Assembly (NCBI GenBank): GCA_023634235.1
Contig: JAMKCF010000004.1
Coordinates: 7,974,702-8,038,701 of the forward strand
Direction: 5' to 3'
Origin: Pisaster brevispinus
Taxonomy: Eukaryota; Echinodermata; Asteroidea; Forcipulatida; Asteriidae
Length of the DNA stretch: 64,000 nucleotides
Part shown: piece by piece, positions 13,801-24,942 of the stretch
Numbering within the stretch: the first letter of the stretch is position 1
How the letters are laid out: each line of letters starts with the position of its first letter
Made by a program: the position numbers and the translations under genes
Notes under the pieces: model-generated
Databases searched by the model: none
Told to the model about the DNA's origin: nothing
The model's input: only the letters and a program-made list of their open reading frames with translations

Positions 13801-15321
13801 TTTTCTTCTTTTCAATTACAAACGAGTAGCAGGTGATTCTTTAACTTACGAAACACCTTTCCATATTATATAGGTCATTCAAAAACGCATTAACGGCGCG
13901 GTTAGTTTTTATCGCACCTGGGCAGAGTACCAAGAAGGATTTGGTGAACTGGAGGGGGAGTTCTGGTGGGGAAATAGCAAGCTTCGTTCTCTGACAGACA
14001 ACGACGTAACCTCGTGGGAGTTGGTGGTGGATCTGGAGGCATTCGACGGGAGCAAAGCCAGTGTTCGCTACGACGGTTTCAGCATCACTGGAGCCAACTA
14101 TGATCTCACAGTCGGTGGATTCGAAGAAACCGGATCAGCAGGTATTGGGACATTAAGAACACCATCCTAAAACTGTTTGGATGTTGTTTTGGGGGAGACA
14201 ATGGTCTCAGTCTTTGGAAAAGTCGATAGGCGATGGTTATACCAGTTGTTGTTATTCTTTTTATAAATTTGTTTTCACTAAGTGTGATCCCAGTAAAATG
14301 TGTTTAACTGTCCGAGTATCAAGCTTTCCTTCTTTTTGAAAACGTTCGCCTTTAAAAGTCACGAGGTCAAGAAAGGTGATTTGGTTGTCGGAGATCTCTG
14401 AAGTAAATTTCAAACTTGGGTGCAAATTGTTTTAACATCCTAATAAAATCCAAACAAAGCCTTGTTTCGGTTGCCATTGTAGAAAATAAATTAATATCAT
14501 CTCTGTATTCGTAAGCCACAATCTCGGAGCTGTTTGGGGTATGATTTCGCATGGAGAGGCCGCATAATGCCGAAGGGGATCGTGTACATTAATGCAACTT
14601 GTTTAGTATGTACATGATAATTATCTTGTACGTACGTGATAAGTCATAGTTACCGTGTACGTACATGATAATTATTGCGTAATTATATTAAATGTATCGT
14701 GTATGTACATGATCATTACCGTGTACGTACACGATATTATCTTGTACATGATAAGTCCATAGTAATCGTGTACGTACATGTTAATTACCGTGTAAGTACA
14801 TGATAGCCATTGTGTACGTGCATGACAGTATCGTGTGCATACATAATAGTTATCGTGAACGTACACGATAAGAGCGGGATAAGTTATGGCGACACTACGC
14901 TGTCATTGATTTTATGTTTAAAAATACTACTAAGGAGAATCGTAGTACACTGCCACCGCTCTTTTCGGAGCCAACACTCCTCCCGAAAGGAATTTACACA
15001 TGAATGTACCCGCAAGTTTACTATTAACGATTTGTCCCTATTGACTATTTCGTTATTCTCTATGAATTCGAAGGTGATGCCCTCGATGCGCATCAGTTGG
15101 CATTCACAACGAGAGATCAAGATAATGACAAGTCTGGAAAAAACTGCGCTGTAGAACTGAACAGTGGCTGGTGGTTCAACAAATGTGCCATCCAAAGTAA
15201 TCTGAATGGCAAGTACAGTGACTCCGAAAGCGTCGATGATTACCAAGGAGTGCAGTGGGTAACTTGGAAAGGCAGAAATGTCTCCCTCAAAGGATGTCAA
15301 ATGAAGATACGGCGCAATTAG
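10808..15321 (+). CDS. Secreted fibrinogen-related (FReD) protein, five exons
   Basis: Coding exons: 10808-10880, 11809-12048, 12947-13083, 13874-14141 and 15074-15321. All have GT-AG junctions and matching phases (1, 1, 0, 1), giving 321 residues. Residues 1-25 form a signal peptide (hydrophobic MLTLLAIIAITAVG). Residues about 26-104 are an unrecognised Cys-containing region. The fibrinogen C-terminal domain starts at YRDCQDVLDSG and continues through FIVIQKR, FYRTWAEYQEGFG, EFWWGNSKL and YDLTVGGF. The DQDNDKSGKNCA segment corresponds to the family's calcium-binding loop, followed by GWWFNKC, NLNGKY and WVTWKGRNVSLKGCQMKIR. Family members include ficolins, tachylectins, angiopoietins and FIBCD1, which bind extracellular sugars or receptors; the precise role here is unknown. 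It lacks the collagen-like repeats of ficolins. The upstream ATG at 10808 is chosen because it immediately precedes the signal peptide. Introns 2 and 4 hold repeats. Confidence 0.88.
11100..11340 (-). repeat. tRNA-derived SINE, family 1 (minus strand)
   Basis: Read on the minus strand, GAGCTATCAAGC and GAGGATTTGAACCTGCAACCTCT give the D-arm and TpsiC-arm boxes of a tRNA head. The neighbouring body (GTACCAGTCAGAAGCCATTC, GTATAGCCAGGGGATCATACCC, ACAACCTGGGAAGCGGCAG) recurs at 29575-29660, also adjacent to a tRNA-like head. It lies in intron 1 of the fibrinogen-like gene. It cannot fold as a functional tRNA. Confidence 0.75.
11475..11620 (+). repeat. tRNA-derived SINE, family 2
   Basis: GGATAGCTCAGTCGGTAGAGC is an excellent A box and GTTGGTTCAAGTCCC a B box. 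An acceptor stem does not close (GGGCTGG faces TTCATTT). The tail CTTTGTTCAAACCCAA ... CCCAGTCAGTTTCCCT recurs in inverse orientation at 16870-17045. It is therefore a SINE head rather than a tRNA gene. Located in intron 1 of the fibrinogen-like gene. Confidence 0.75.
12072..12834. mobile_element. Family B MITE-like element, copy 1, with internal insertion
   Basis: The left end TTGTTATACAGGGTTGGT and right end ACCAATCCTGTATTATACCT are inverted repeats. Interior blocks AGTCTGAACGCTTACT and GATTAAGCCCAAAGTTT match the copy at 49550-49908. The extra ~400 bp between about 12183 and 12600 is absent from the other copies and probably inserted later. Lies in intron 2 of the fibrinogen-like gene. Confidence 0.65.
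14607..14869. repeat. Palindromic GTGTACGTACAYGAT array, ~22-bp period
   Basis: Eleven degenerate copies of a palindromic core (consensus ATCGTGTACGTACATGAT) begin near 14607, 14625, 14653, 14695, 14719, 14741, 14765, 14787, 14809, 14830 and 14851. From 14695 onward the spacing is 21-24 bp. The last core is a nearly perfect palindrome. The array sits in intron 4 of the fibrinogen-like gene, about 200 bp upstream of the last exon. It may be a decayed minisatellite, a fold-back element, or a cluster of protein-binding sites. Confidence 0.88.
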
Positions 15322-15545
15322 AAACAAAGAACTGAATTTACTCAATAGGTTGTTCGACTGAACCGACCCTTACAAATTTTTGGGGGAAAAAAGAGGAAAA
15401 ATATAATATACAATTTTTGAAATAATAATAATAGTTGACAAAATAATAACTAGTTGTTTTTGATATAGGCACATGATTATGAGTCTTTACTTATAAACAA
15501 TGAACTGTTATCGATACAATTGTTATCAGAAAGGAGGACAGTTAT

Positions 15546-15551
15546 AATAAA
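15546..15551 (+). promoter_or_regulatory. Polyadenylation signal AATAAA
   Basis: Canonical AATAAA 225 bp after the stop codon of the fibrinogen-like gene; the first strong candidate downstream. Confidence 0.5.
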
Positions 15552-18500
15552 GAAAATATTAAGCCTAGCTTATCTTTTAAAAAAAAAGTGCTTTTTAAGT
15601 CCCACAATTTTCAGTAGTTTCGGGAAGTGTTGGGACTGGAGGATGACGAGGGCATTTGCATTGTCAGATTCGATGACCTAAATTGAAGTACACAATAATG
15701 TTTGATTATGGTTACTTAGAAACCAGAAAGTATGTTCGCACGAAATGACTTTATTTTTAGACTCTGAAGAGAAAATGACTTTTACATCGAAATTTTTGTT
15801 CTCACGATAGCGGGCTTTCTCGAAAATAAAGTTTACTCGACAAATTGACAGAACAAGATGTTTGCACATAATTTGTTAACGATGAGGCCGAACACCACCA
15901 TTTTGCGATTGATCCGAAAACTTGTTGAGAGAGTTCAAATCCTTATGAAGAAATCGAAGTTGAATGTTACCATGGCAAACGTTTAATTCTACATTGGTGT
16001 CTAGCTTAGTTCTTAAACTGTAAAAGTATTGATCATAATAAGTGGCGTAGCCAGAGGTGTGGAAGGGGTGGTAGCCCTCCCCCTTCCCGCTCAAAACCCT
16101 TGTCCCCTTCCTAAATTATAAAATGGGAGGGGTGCACAAATGTGAATGGTTCGATAGGTTAAGTAGCTCCCAATGCCAACAGTTACTGTTTACTGTAGAT
16201 ATCGTTTGTAAAAAGTCATTTCACTCATCGCAAATGTGGTGCCGCAACCTGGATTGTATTGTAGTCTTCACAATAGATAATTGTTATTTTCAATGGAGTC
16301 ACGGTATTGAGAAAGGTGTTAATAGTTTTTAAGAATTTGTAATAGTACCCGGAAGCAGTTAACTGTGGATTAAATCTGCAGAAAACTTCAAGTTCGTGGT
16401 AAATTAGGGTCAAATGTAATAGCACTGCTTATGCGCTTGCATCCTAGGGAGTACACGCTTCAAAGAGTCAGGAAAGCGCAGGATTCTTGTAGACTATACT
16501 TTGAGTAAAATGTTTAATTATTTATTTATTTTTATTTTTAGAAAAATGTGAAATAGTTTGAAAATCTGTTAATAGCAGCTGACTGTAGATTCTTTGGTTT
16601 GCATGCTGTAGAGTGCTTACAAGTTTGCAGAAAACAATTCAATGTTGAAAAAAAACTTTGTAAAGAAACACAAAATAACTGAGGCTTAACGCAGATTTTG
16701 TTTATATTTTAATGAGGGAACATTTATCTAAATTTCAAGGCGTCCATGACACGTTTGTATGACTGCTAATCAATTTGTTCGATAGCCATTTGACGAAATA
16801 CATCAAGAGGACATACATTTAACAAATCAATGCTATTGAAAAAATAAATAAAACAATTAGAAGAAAAAAACACGCAAGGGAAACTGACTGGGTAAAAAAA
16901 AAAAAATTAAAATTAAAAAAAAATAATGGGTTGAACAAAGACAACCTGAGCGGAGCTGGAACTGCGACTTTTGGATTAACAGAAAGCTAAAGAGCGCCGA
17001 CACATTAATCCGGAAAATGGAGGTTGAAGTTCCGTTCTAGTCTATAATAATACTTAGTTTGAGAATAGAGTCAGCGTGGACAATCGTGGGCAAGTACATC
17101 CCGATCACTTTTTGAAGACACAGACTTATGGCAAGACAGGGCATAGACATACAGCAACAAAACTTGGTCTATTCATAGACAAAATCATAAAGAAAGATAC
17201 AAGAAGAGTCACATGAGTAAGTTCAGTTTATTGGGGTGTCTACTTGCTGAGAAACGTGCAACAACCTGTCACGGTATTTTCACAAGAACGTTGAGTCCAT
17301 CCACATTCAGTGAAGGTAACAGCGGGTACCAACCGCATCTCCGGCGGCAGCATTAGCGAACGGACACCGACCCACAGGAATCTGACAAACAATTCATGCA
17401 TGAATCGTTTCTCAGATTCAACTGTTTTGGGATGAACATTATCCCACCCTATATCACTTCAAAAGGAATCCTTTCTCGAAGTTTAAATCACAAACAGATG
17501 CAGTGCGTCTCTACAAGTAGGTTTTTTTTGTTTTTTGTTTTTCAGTCTCAAATTTTTGGAGCAGTACCTAATTAAGTGAACTAGTTCTTTAATAATTAAC
17601 TATTTCGTTTGAAAATTAAAGACATTACCTTTGAATAGGCCAGGCTCTTTCCTTACGTACAATAAGATTTGAATTTTGTGTACATGCACGTGTTTCTCTT
17701 TTGTCTCAGGGGACTTATTTGAAGTTTGTGTGTACAAACTTTAATGCTGCTGAATTGCGACAGTAAGATGAATTTTGGTCAATAAGGGGTTTTTTTTACA
17801 CATAAATTCACTGTGATTAACATTCTCACAAGCACTTGATTAATGAAGAAAAAAAGGATTATTAGGCTTATTAAAATTTTGCAAAATTTGACAGTTGAAT
17901 GATTGCAGAAAGCCGAGTTAAATGAATCAAACGACTATGTCTGTCCATGAAATTTGGAGCAGTTAAAATACACAATACGCCATGTTTATTGCTTTCAGTG
18001 CTAGTGGTGCGTGACCACAATCTTAAATGAGAGTTTGGTTAGGTTAGTTGATTGCTTTTAATAATATCATTCGCTCTTCGGATAATAATTTGCTATAGTC
18101 CAGTGTCAAGTAATAATCGATGCCAGTGTTTTAATTGTTTAATTTGTAGAGTGTGCAGATTAAAATTTGCTGTTGTACACAATATTATTAAAATGAAATA
18201 AATGGTGTTCATTTGAAATGTTTCAGTTGTGATGATTTTTGTTTGTTTCTGTTAGTGTAATTTGGACTGACAGGTCAAATAAAAACAAACCTATTTCGGT
18301 TATTCTTTTCTAAATGGATCTACATGCAATGTAGACCTATACTTGTTATAACACTACCAAGCATCATTTCTGAACCGGAAACCCCTCCTTGCTCTATGGT
18401 TTCATAAACCATTGTCACAAACGTGAACAGGCAACAATCCATTCCAATGATATACAAGGGTTCTGTTGACCAGAGAAAAACTAAATACAAATTTTATCAA

Positions 18501-19648
18501 TTTAGGGAAGGCAATATTTTAGAAACATCACTTGGGCCTAACTTTCAGTTCGTTACTGCGCATGCATTCTCCCGCTTACATTAATAATATGCTTTATTTC
18601 AAACCCGGGTCTCAGCTCTGTACAGTCTCATGTCAAAACTGATGATAGCCCTTCTCTCGGAAAACCAAAATTATAATCAAATTGAAATATTATCAAGTAC
18701 TAGTATAAAGTGGTCTTAATAACTTCATACTTACTATTTACTGTTTTTAATTTATTCATGCTGGGTGGTGCTCTGAGTTTACTGCGATCACAACTATTAT
18801 AGTTGTATGGGGCGTTTCAACTTTAACACTATAGTTGGGACGATTGTCAAGTTCGAGGCGCAACATCAATAGTCATGAAAAAACTAATACGCTGCTTTCA
18901 TACATCACTTGTGAATATCCGTGTACATACCACATGGGTCCTTTCTGTATTTGGCAAGCGGCCCTGTCTACATTTGTCTAGTACTACTGGACAAATGTAA
19001 TAGTCCCCGTCGTGTGTTTGTGTTAGCAAGCGAACACAGGATCCAGGGTTGAAACAAGTTCACTCTATCATCATGTGGTGAATACAACCACGTATAACTT
19101 AGGATAAATTGAGACTGATTGTAATAATATGCAATGTGAATACAGATCCGAACCCGGAACAACGGAGGTGACCTGTCACTTTGGGGAAATGTGTAGAGGA
19201 TAACCACGGGTGGTTGGTCAAGGTCACGGCTTCCTGTTTCAATCCGAAGTTTGTTCGATCCCTGGTTTGATCAGTTCTTTTGTAGTAGCATGGTTACGCA
19301 TGACTTCTCTCCAACGTAATCAGAGTAAGGGGCTGCTGGCGAACTACTGTTAAGCGAACCATGGGTGCAATACATCTGTACAGGCAATGGGGTAGAACGT
19401 ACAGCACCACTACGAAACGTTTTCCACTAGCATCAGACTGATAAAGTTGTTTCGTTGCGGAAGCGGTAGGAAACAGTGGGATTTGTTTATCATGGTTTAC
19501 ATCCAAACGCCATGACACCACACTTGCCACCGCCAACGGATTTAAGGAGAGATAACCTAAGAGAACAACGTTCCAGGCTGAGACATATTTTCGCTTTTTT
19601 GTGTGTGAAAGAACAAGTCGGCTTTGCCAACGGTTTAGAAGTTGAATC
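15552..19648. other. Intergenic stretch between FReD gene and first GPCR
   Basis: No supported coding region. It contains an inverse SINE copy (16860-17045), A/T-rich tracts and non-repetitive AT-rich DNA. The interval 17050-19600 shows no motif I can assign; it presumably includes the promoter of the GPCR that starts at 19649. Confidence 0.55.
16860..17045 (-). repeat. Degraded tRNA-derived SINE, family 2 (minus strand)
   Basis: GGGAAACTGACTGGGTAAAA ... TGGGTTGAACAAAGACAA is the inverse of the tail at 11555-11610. It is followed by a decayed head with CTAAAGAGCGCC, ACATTAATCCGG and a GGAGGTTGAAGTTCCG box. Diverged and non-functional. Confidence 0.6.
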
Positions 19649-20974
19649 ATGAGTGTAGGCTTGTATACAGACATGGATGACATGTACGACTCAGAAAATG
19701 CTACTGACAACACCATGGTGACATCGCCTGGTGTTCCAGTGCTACTCGATGCAGCTTCTATATTTACTGGAGTACTCCTGGTGCTGCTGTCCATCGTGAC
19801 AGTGGCTGGAAACATCGGAACTATTTGGGCATTCAGATCTAACATTCTTCTACGTCAGAAGCCGAGTAACTTGTTGATTTTAAGTCTATCGTGTTGTGAC
19901 TTGGCAGTAGGGGCTACTGGGCTACCCGTAGCCGCTGTTCACACGGGGCTCGGTTACTGGCCTCTCGGGAAGCCGGTTTGTATCATCTCGGCTTTTTTCT
20001 CTGTGATCGGCGTCTCAGCTGGGATGTACACCGTCACTGCAATCAGCGTGGACCGTTGGCTTCTGGTGTCGCGGGAATACCCGTCCTACCTGCGGATTCA
20101 GTCGTCCCGGAATGTGAAATTTCAGATAGCTGGAGCCTGGATTGCTGCGATCCTGATCAGTTCCTGCGAGACGATCCTATGGGTGGTCCATTCCACCAGT
20201 AAATCAGTCGTCGATGAAACTATAGACTACAGCTTGCAGTGTATATCACCCGTTCGCAGCAGTTCCCTGTTCATCCTCGTAATTTTCGTCCTCCTGTTCG
20301 CGATACCATTTCTTGTGATGGTCCTCTCGACCCTGCGATTCGTTGTCCTACTCCGTCGACGCCTCCGGAAATCCCGCACCCGGACCATGTCCGTCGTTTC
20401 GTCAAACAATGTTATTGCTAACATCAAGCGGGAACCTTCCGTGACAAGTTCTGTCGATAACTCAGTATACGATAACAAAGCCTTTGATGACCGCAATACA
20501 AATCCGACCGTGTCCAAAAAACCCAAGGTAGCTTCGCAAGCAAGCGTTACATTCGACAAGAAAACACCATCCACCGATACTAACAGCGATTCCCCGGCTG
20601 CCCAAACCCGACGACCGGTTAAACACCCATCTCTTGGCCAGACCGGGAGAGGGAAGTCCTTCTTTGGACTTGGTTCCGATGCTTCTCTGGGTGCGTCCAG
20701 GAACAGGCGAGCACTTAAATTGAAGAACAGGTACATGAAGCCAGCAGTTAGATTAGCCGTTCTCCTCGGCGTGTTTGCTTTGTGCACTCTCCCGTATCCC
20801 ATCTTCATCATCCTTTCAGGCGATTCATTAGTAGAGGCAAGAAATCATCTCTCGAATTTACTTCTCTCCAATTCAGGCCTGAACCCGTTCCTGTATGCAA
20901 TTATGCACAGGAAGATTAGACTATTTTATCTCAGCAAATTGACTTCGCCTTGTTGTAGGAAGAGAAACATGTAA
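19649..20974 (+). CDS. Orphan rhodopsin-class (class A) GPCR, paralogue 1a
   Basis: Intronless, 441 residues, seven predicted membrane segments. Class A landmarks: N55 in TM1, D84 in TM2, C111 at the start of TM3, DRW at 135-137 in place of DRY, W164 in TM4, C198 in loop 2 (disulfide partner of C111), P220 in TM5, LPYP at 381-384 in TM6 and NPFLY at 412-416 in TM7. A possible N-glycosylation site is N17 (NAT). The residue at the amine-contact position of TM3 (3.32) is Ser, not Asp, so it is unlikely to be an aminergic receptor. Intracellular loop 3 is long (about 130 residues), Ser/Thr/basic-rich and contains KSFFGLG at 336-342. The C-tail ends in a CC/basic cluster. The ATG at 19649 is the first in frame. 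The neighbour at 27433 is a clear tandem paralogue. Ligand unknown. Confidence 0.95.
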   Translation: MSVGLYTDMDDMYDSENATDNTMVTSPGVPVLLDAASIFTGVLLVLLSIVTVAGNIGTIWAFRSNILLRQKPSNLLILSLSCCDLAVGATGLPVAAVHTGLGYWPLGKPVCIISAFFSVIGVSAGMYTVTAISVDRWLLVSREYPSYLRIQSSRNVKFQIAGAWIAAILISSCETILWVVHSTSKSVVDETIDYSLQCISPVRSSSLFILVIFVLLFAIPFLVMVLSTLRFVVLLRRRLRKSRTRTMSVVSSNNVIANIKREPSVTSSVDNSVYDNKAFDDRNTNPTVSKKPKVASQASVTFDKKTPSTDTNSDSPAAQTRRPVKHPSLGQTGRGKSFFGLGSDASLGASRNRRALKLKNRYMKPAVRLAVLLGVFALCTLPYPIFIILSGDSLVEARNHLSNLLLSNSGLNPFLYAIMHRKIRLFYLSKLTSPCCRKRNM

Positions 20975-21059
20975 GTTGCTATAGTGATGACTCTTAATTC
21001 CATCAACATGGGGGGGAAATGTTTGTTTGCCAGCGTTTTTTCATTCCCGTAACAAACCG

Positions 21060-21592
21060 CTAACAATTATTCTGGATTAGAACTGACCCGGGGAAGAGGG
21101 GTTCAGACCAATTGCCGGGTTCAGACCAATTGCCGGGGTCAACATTGACGCATTCTTTTCTGGGTCATCACGACTCGAAATCCGAGTTTTAAATGTGTTC
21201 TACAGGATTGGTAGAGCTGAAAAAAAAGTCACACACAGTGTTCATGTTTTGCGTGATCACCCACTTACATGTGAACAGTTTGGCTTAGTGAACAACCATG
21301 CACAACATTCTGCATTGTTTTTTTTAATTTTGGTTGTAACAACCGAAGCCAGCTATTGGGAAATATTTCACAGACATTTTTGTTTTATAGTATGAAACAA
21401 TTAACCAATAAGTCTTCGGTCTAAAACAAATCAACAATGTTTTTTATCATTACCAATCCTGTATAATACCTTTTAAAAAGTTACCCGCTATCAACCCTGA
21501 TTACTGGTCAGTGTCATGCAGGGCCGAAATTGAGGTTTGCCCTGCTGTGATCGCTCTCTGGGTCAACTCGGACCCAGCACCTTTACGTAGAG
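21060..21592. mobile_element. Family A fragment apparently split by a family B element
   Basis: 21060-21190 is rich in TGACCCGG/GGGTCA motifs, and 21495-21592 resumes with CTCTGGGTCAACTCGGACCCAGCA, both family A-like. Between them, about 21192-21475, a family B element has left end TTCTACAGGATTGGTAGAGC, interior ATTTTGGTTGTAACAACCGA and right end ACCAATCCTGTATAATACCT. The order suggests B inserted into A. The A flanks are diverged, so the nesting is an inference. Confidence 0.5.
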
Positions 21593-22494
21593 TGTGCATC
21601 ATGTGTGCAGCTAGATGTTTCCCTCAACAAGGATTGGCATAGAGCTGCTGAGTTAACCAGAACATTTTGCTGAACAATTTTCTGCTCCGAGAAAATAATC
21701 AGGAAATCAGTCTTATTCGGTATACATGTAACTTGGTATTTTTGGCTGGTAATCTTACCCTGGCAAGCAAAGTTGTTTTGCACTTGCCTATTTTTTTATT
21801 TATTTATTATTTGTTTGCTTAATTTTTAGCAGCTCTTTGAAATACGGCACCGGAAACCATCAAATACAAATTTGTTTGTAAATACGTGAACCAATTCAGC
21901 AAAAGATTGTTGTCAGTTTTACCGTTTGAATTGCTCTAAAGATGGCAGAGCGGTTTTGAGATGGAATTGTTAATTGTAGTTGTTAATTGTTTGTGTGTCA
22001 ACAGTGATTGTCAATTACCTGTACTTACTAGTTGGGGTTTGATGGAACTACTGTAATTAACAAACTATACAATATCTTAAATTTATTGTACATCCATGAT
22101 TTGTTTTACCGTGGTATATTATCAAAGTTTAATAGTGTGAACCAGCTTATAATCACAAAAAAATCCGCAACTTCGTGATTAATAAGACAAAGATATGTAA
22201 CTGTTTTAAAGACTACAATAATATAGGAACAACTTATACCCTGCTAACTGTTCAACTGCGCTGTTCTATGTCCACGTGAAAAGGAAGGGACACCGTTAAT
22301 ACTCCCCCCCCCCCCACAAATATATATATATATATAAATAAATAAAAACATTTAAAAAAATTAATACAATAAAACATAAAAATGAAAGCCTACTTGTTAG
22401 AAAAATGGTTGTGCTTGTGAACATCCGGAATTTTTTATTTTGTTGCCTTACCGTGAAAATACCGTGACGTGTTGCATTCGGGAGTCAACGTATA

Positions 22495-22660
22495 AGCGTC
22501 TGATATAGGGTGCGAATAGCTTCCCCGGGTCGACCCAGATCTGAACCCACTGCGTTCGTGTAGCTTTGACGTCATTTTTCGTGGCTCACCCACATCAGAC
22601 CCAAGTGACCTATTCATGGAGCAGGTTGGTGGTTTTTGACCCGGGTGCACGTGCGCTGCA
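22495..22660. repeat. CCCGGGTCGACC-containing repeat, copy 1
   Basis: Contains GTGCGAATAGCTTCCCCGGG followed by TCGACC. The reverse complement of 23390-23460 contains GTGCGTTCCATAAGCTTGCC then CGGGTCGACC. The two copies lie in opposite orientation about 0.9 kb apart. Family unknown; limits are approximate. Confidence 0.45.
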
Positions 22661-23389
22661 TTCAAAATATTACTCGACGGCAGCCATGTTTTAGTATTTC
22701 AAACATACACTTTCAAAAAATTGACACACATTTTTGTGAGCATGATTTTTGCTTTTTGTCCGAAGACGTGTAATTTTGTATTAACCGGAGTTTTGTAAAC
22801 CAATTTTGACATTGCAGTTTCACCAACAGAAAAATTATTTTTAAAGATATGTTCGTAAAAAATAGTTTGACATTAGTGCACACTATAATGAAAGTAAAAC
22901 GCTCGTGTCTTGGTTGCAATCCACTTAATAAGCTCCCTTAGCATACGGTGCATAAATGCTAAAGTAAACAATTTTTATTTATTGTTTTAAATCATAAAGT
23001 AAAATAAAGACAAGTAGAAGTCTCGTAGCTTTTTACAGTAAAGATAAAGTATCGACTGATCAATCTCACGTGGGTTGTCTCAAGGCTTGTCGGGTTATTT
23101 CCCCTTCCGATTCAATACACCCCAACACTTGTGTAAATTTCAAAACGTCCGAGCAACAATTTTGAGAATGGCCCTTACTACACCTCTTGGGAAATACCAA
23201 CATTTTGATCACGGCCTATAGGTCGTCCAAAATACTTCAAGTTTGAATTCAACAACCCCCACGTCACAAGTGGGCAACACTTTATCCAGTGTACCTCTTT
23301 CGCTCGGCTCTCAAATCTGTCTGGTATTTCACGAAATATTCATGAGGCCGTCGCTCTGTGTTCTCCATATTTAGAGGGGTGCACCACCA

Positions 23390-23620
23390 GGCCTGGGCTC
23401 ACCCGAATAAACACAACCCGGTCGACCCGGGCAAGCTTATGGAACGCACCCACAGTGCAGTGCCCTTTTGGGGCCATGTGGCGGGTCAGACTTGCCATAA
23501 TGCGCAATTTGCAGAATGCGCAATTTGACCCCAACACGGAAAGCGTTGTAGACAGCGCTGCGTTTGACGTTGATGCAAGTGGGCGGGGTCAATAACCAGT
23601 GCATTGTTAGTACTAGGTTC
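23390..23620. repeat. CCCGGGTCGACC-containing repeat, copy 2 (inverse)
   Basis: Inverse-orientation relative of 22495-22660, recognised by AACCCGGTCGACCCGGGCAA and the adjoining TTATGGAACGCACCC. Limits are approximate. Confidence 0.4.
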
Positions 23621-23644
23621 CCGAACTTGCCCAGTTTAAAGAAG

Positions 23645-24115
23645 GGCTCTATAGTCAAATTCAGTTTGGTGATGCACTCGTTTCCCGCTAGGTAGAGTCC
23701 TTATGGAAGTAGGAAAACTACAAACCTCTAACCGAAAGTCGTCTACAATACATCGGTCTTTATAGGCTTACATTCAACGCATGTATTTTTCGTTTGACAT
23801 AAGTCAAATCATTTCCTTCCTCCATGATCAAATTCACAGCTGTTTTGATGTTAAGTGTTTTGATGTAACTTCAGGGATCAGCTAAAAAAAAAAATCCCCG
23901 AACACCCCGAAATCCCCGAACACAAAATTCACATTAATTTGAAAAGTGACGTCACGGTCATTGGACACTTTTGGACTATTAAACAATTTTACACTGAACG
24001 GGCATCCAATACAATGATAATTTTACCATTTTAAGATGAGCTGAAAACTTGCATTGTCCCATACTTTCATTGAAAAATGGGTTCAGCACAAAACTGAATT
24101 TGAACTTAAAGCCTC
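23645..24115. mobile_element. Family C MITE-like element, copy 2
   Basis: The left end AGTCAAATTCAGTTTGGTGA and right end CAGCACAAAACTGAATTTGA are inverted repeats and match the copy at 3589-4098. The internal AACCTCTAACCGAAAGT block corresponds to AGTCTCTAACCTCACGG in copy 1. Non-coding, about 470 bp. Confidence 0.7.
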
Positions 24116-24942
24116 TCCTTAATAAAAAATAAATATCACAAAACAACAAATACATTAATGTTCGAATGGACAAAACATTTGCATTATATTTCCTTCAGAC
24201 ATTTCGACCGGTACATCTTGAAATACTGCAGGGTCTATACATATTTAAGGGGTGAAAAGGTTATGTCATTAATAAGAGAGCTTGCAATTATATACTTACT
24301 GTTACCATGTTTGGTTGTTTTGTATTATTTTACCCCCCCCCCCCCCCCCCCGCCGATACTATTGCTCGCAACAACATTGAAAACTGTGAACAGTGTATGT
24401 GCTCCTGTATGGGAGTCCACTTCCTGGCTAATTATTTCATTTGGTTTCAGTGGATCTTTTATATCTCGTTTATCTATAGGTTGATGTGTTGAACAAAATT
24501 ACTTAGACGAAAACACTAGTTTGTTTTACTTTGTAAAATTGTGATTTAAATTTCATGGTGCAAAATAATCAGTAGCACATTAAGTAGTAGATAGATAAGT
24601 GTTGTATACTTGTTGAATACAGTTCTATTCTAAGTTGTATCATTTTTGTTAATATATCAATGTGAGACTGATTTAGCTGAGGATTTACTTCCTATTTTTC
24701 AAATCTTCATATCATCTCTTGTTCCCTTATTAGTTGTTGAACTTTTTGTTATAACGTTAGTAAAGTAGAAACACAAACTTATAGACCTTGTACTTTTTGA
24801 TAATGGCGTTTGTGCTCTCCGCGGGAAACTGGCTCAGAAACGATCTGTGTGTAATAATATGAAGAAGTAGAAGAAATGATGATATGAATTTGTTTGAATT
24901 TGTTTCAAGGTTATGTTTCTATGTATACGAAGCATGAAACTA

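Noticed and set aside
14884..15345. 153-codon open frame on the minus strand
   Set aside because: It is antisense to the last exon of the fibrinogen-like gene, which has domain motifs and matching splice phases.
20227..20811. 194-codon open frame on the minus strand
   Set aside because: Antisense shadow of the GPCR at 19649; Arg/Thr-rich and without family motifs.
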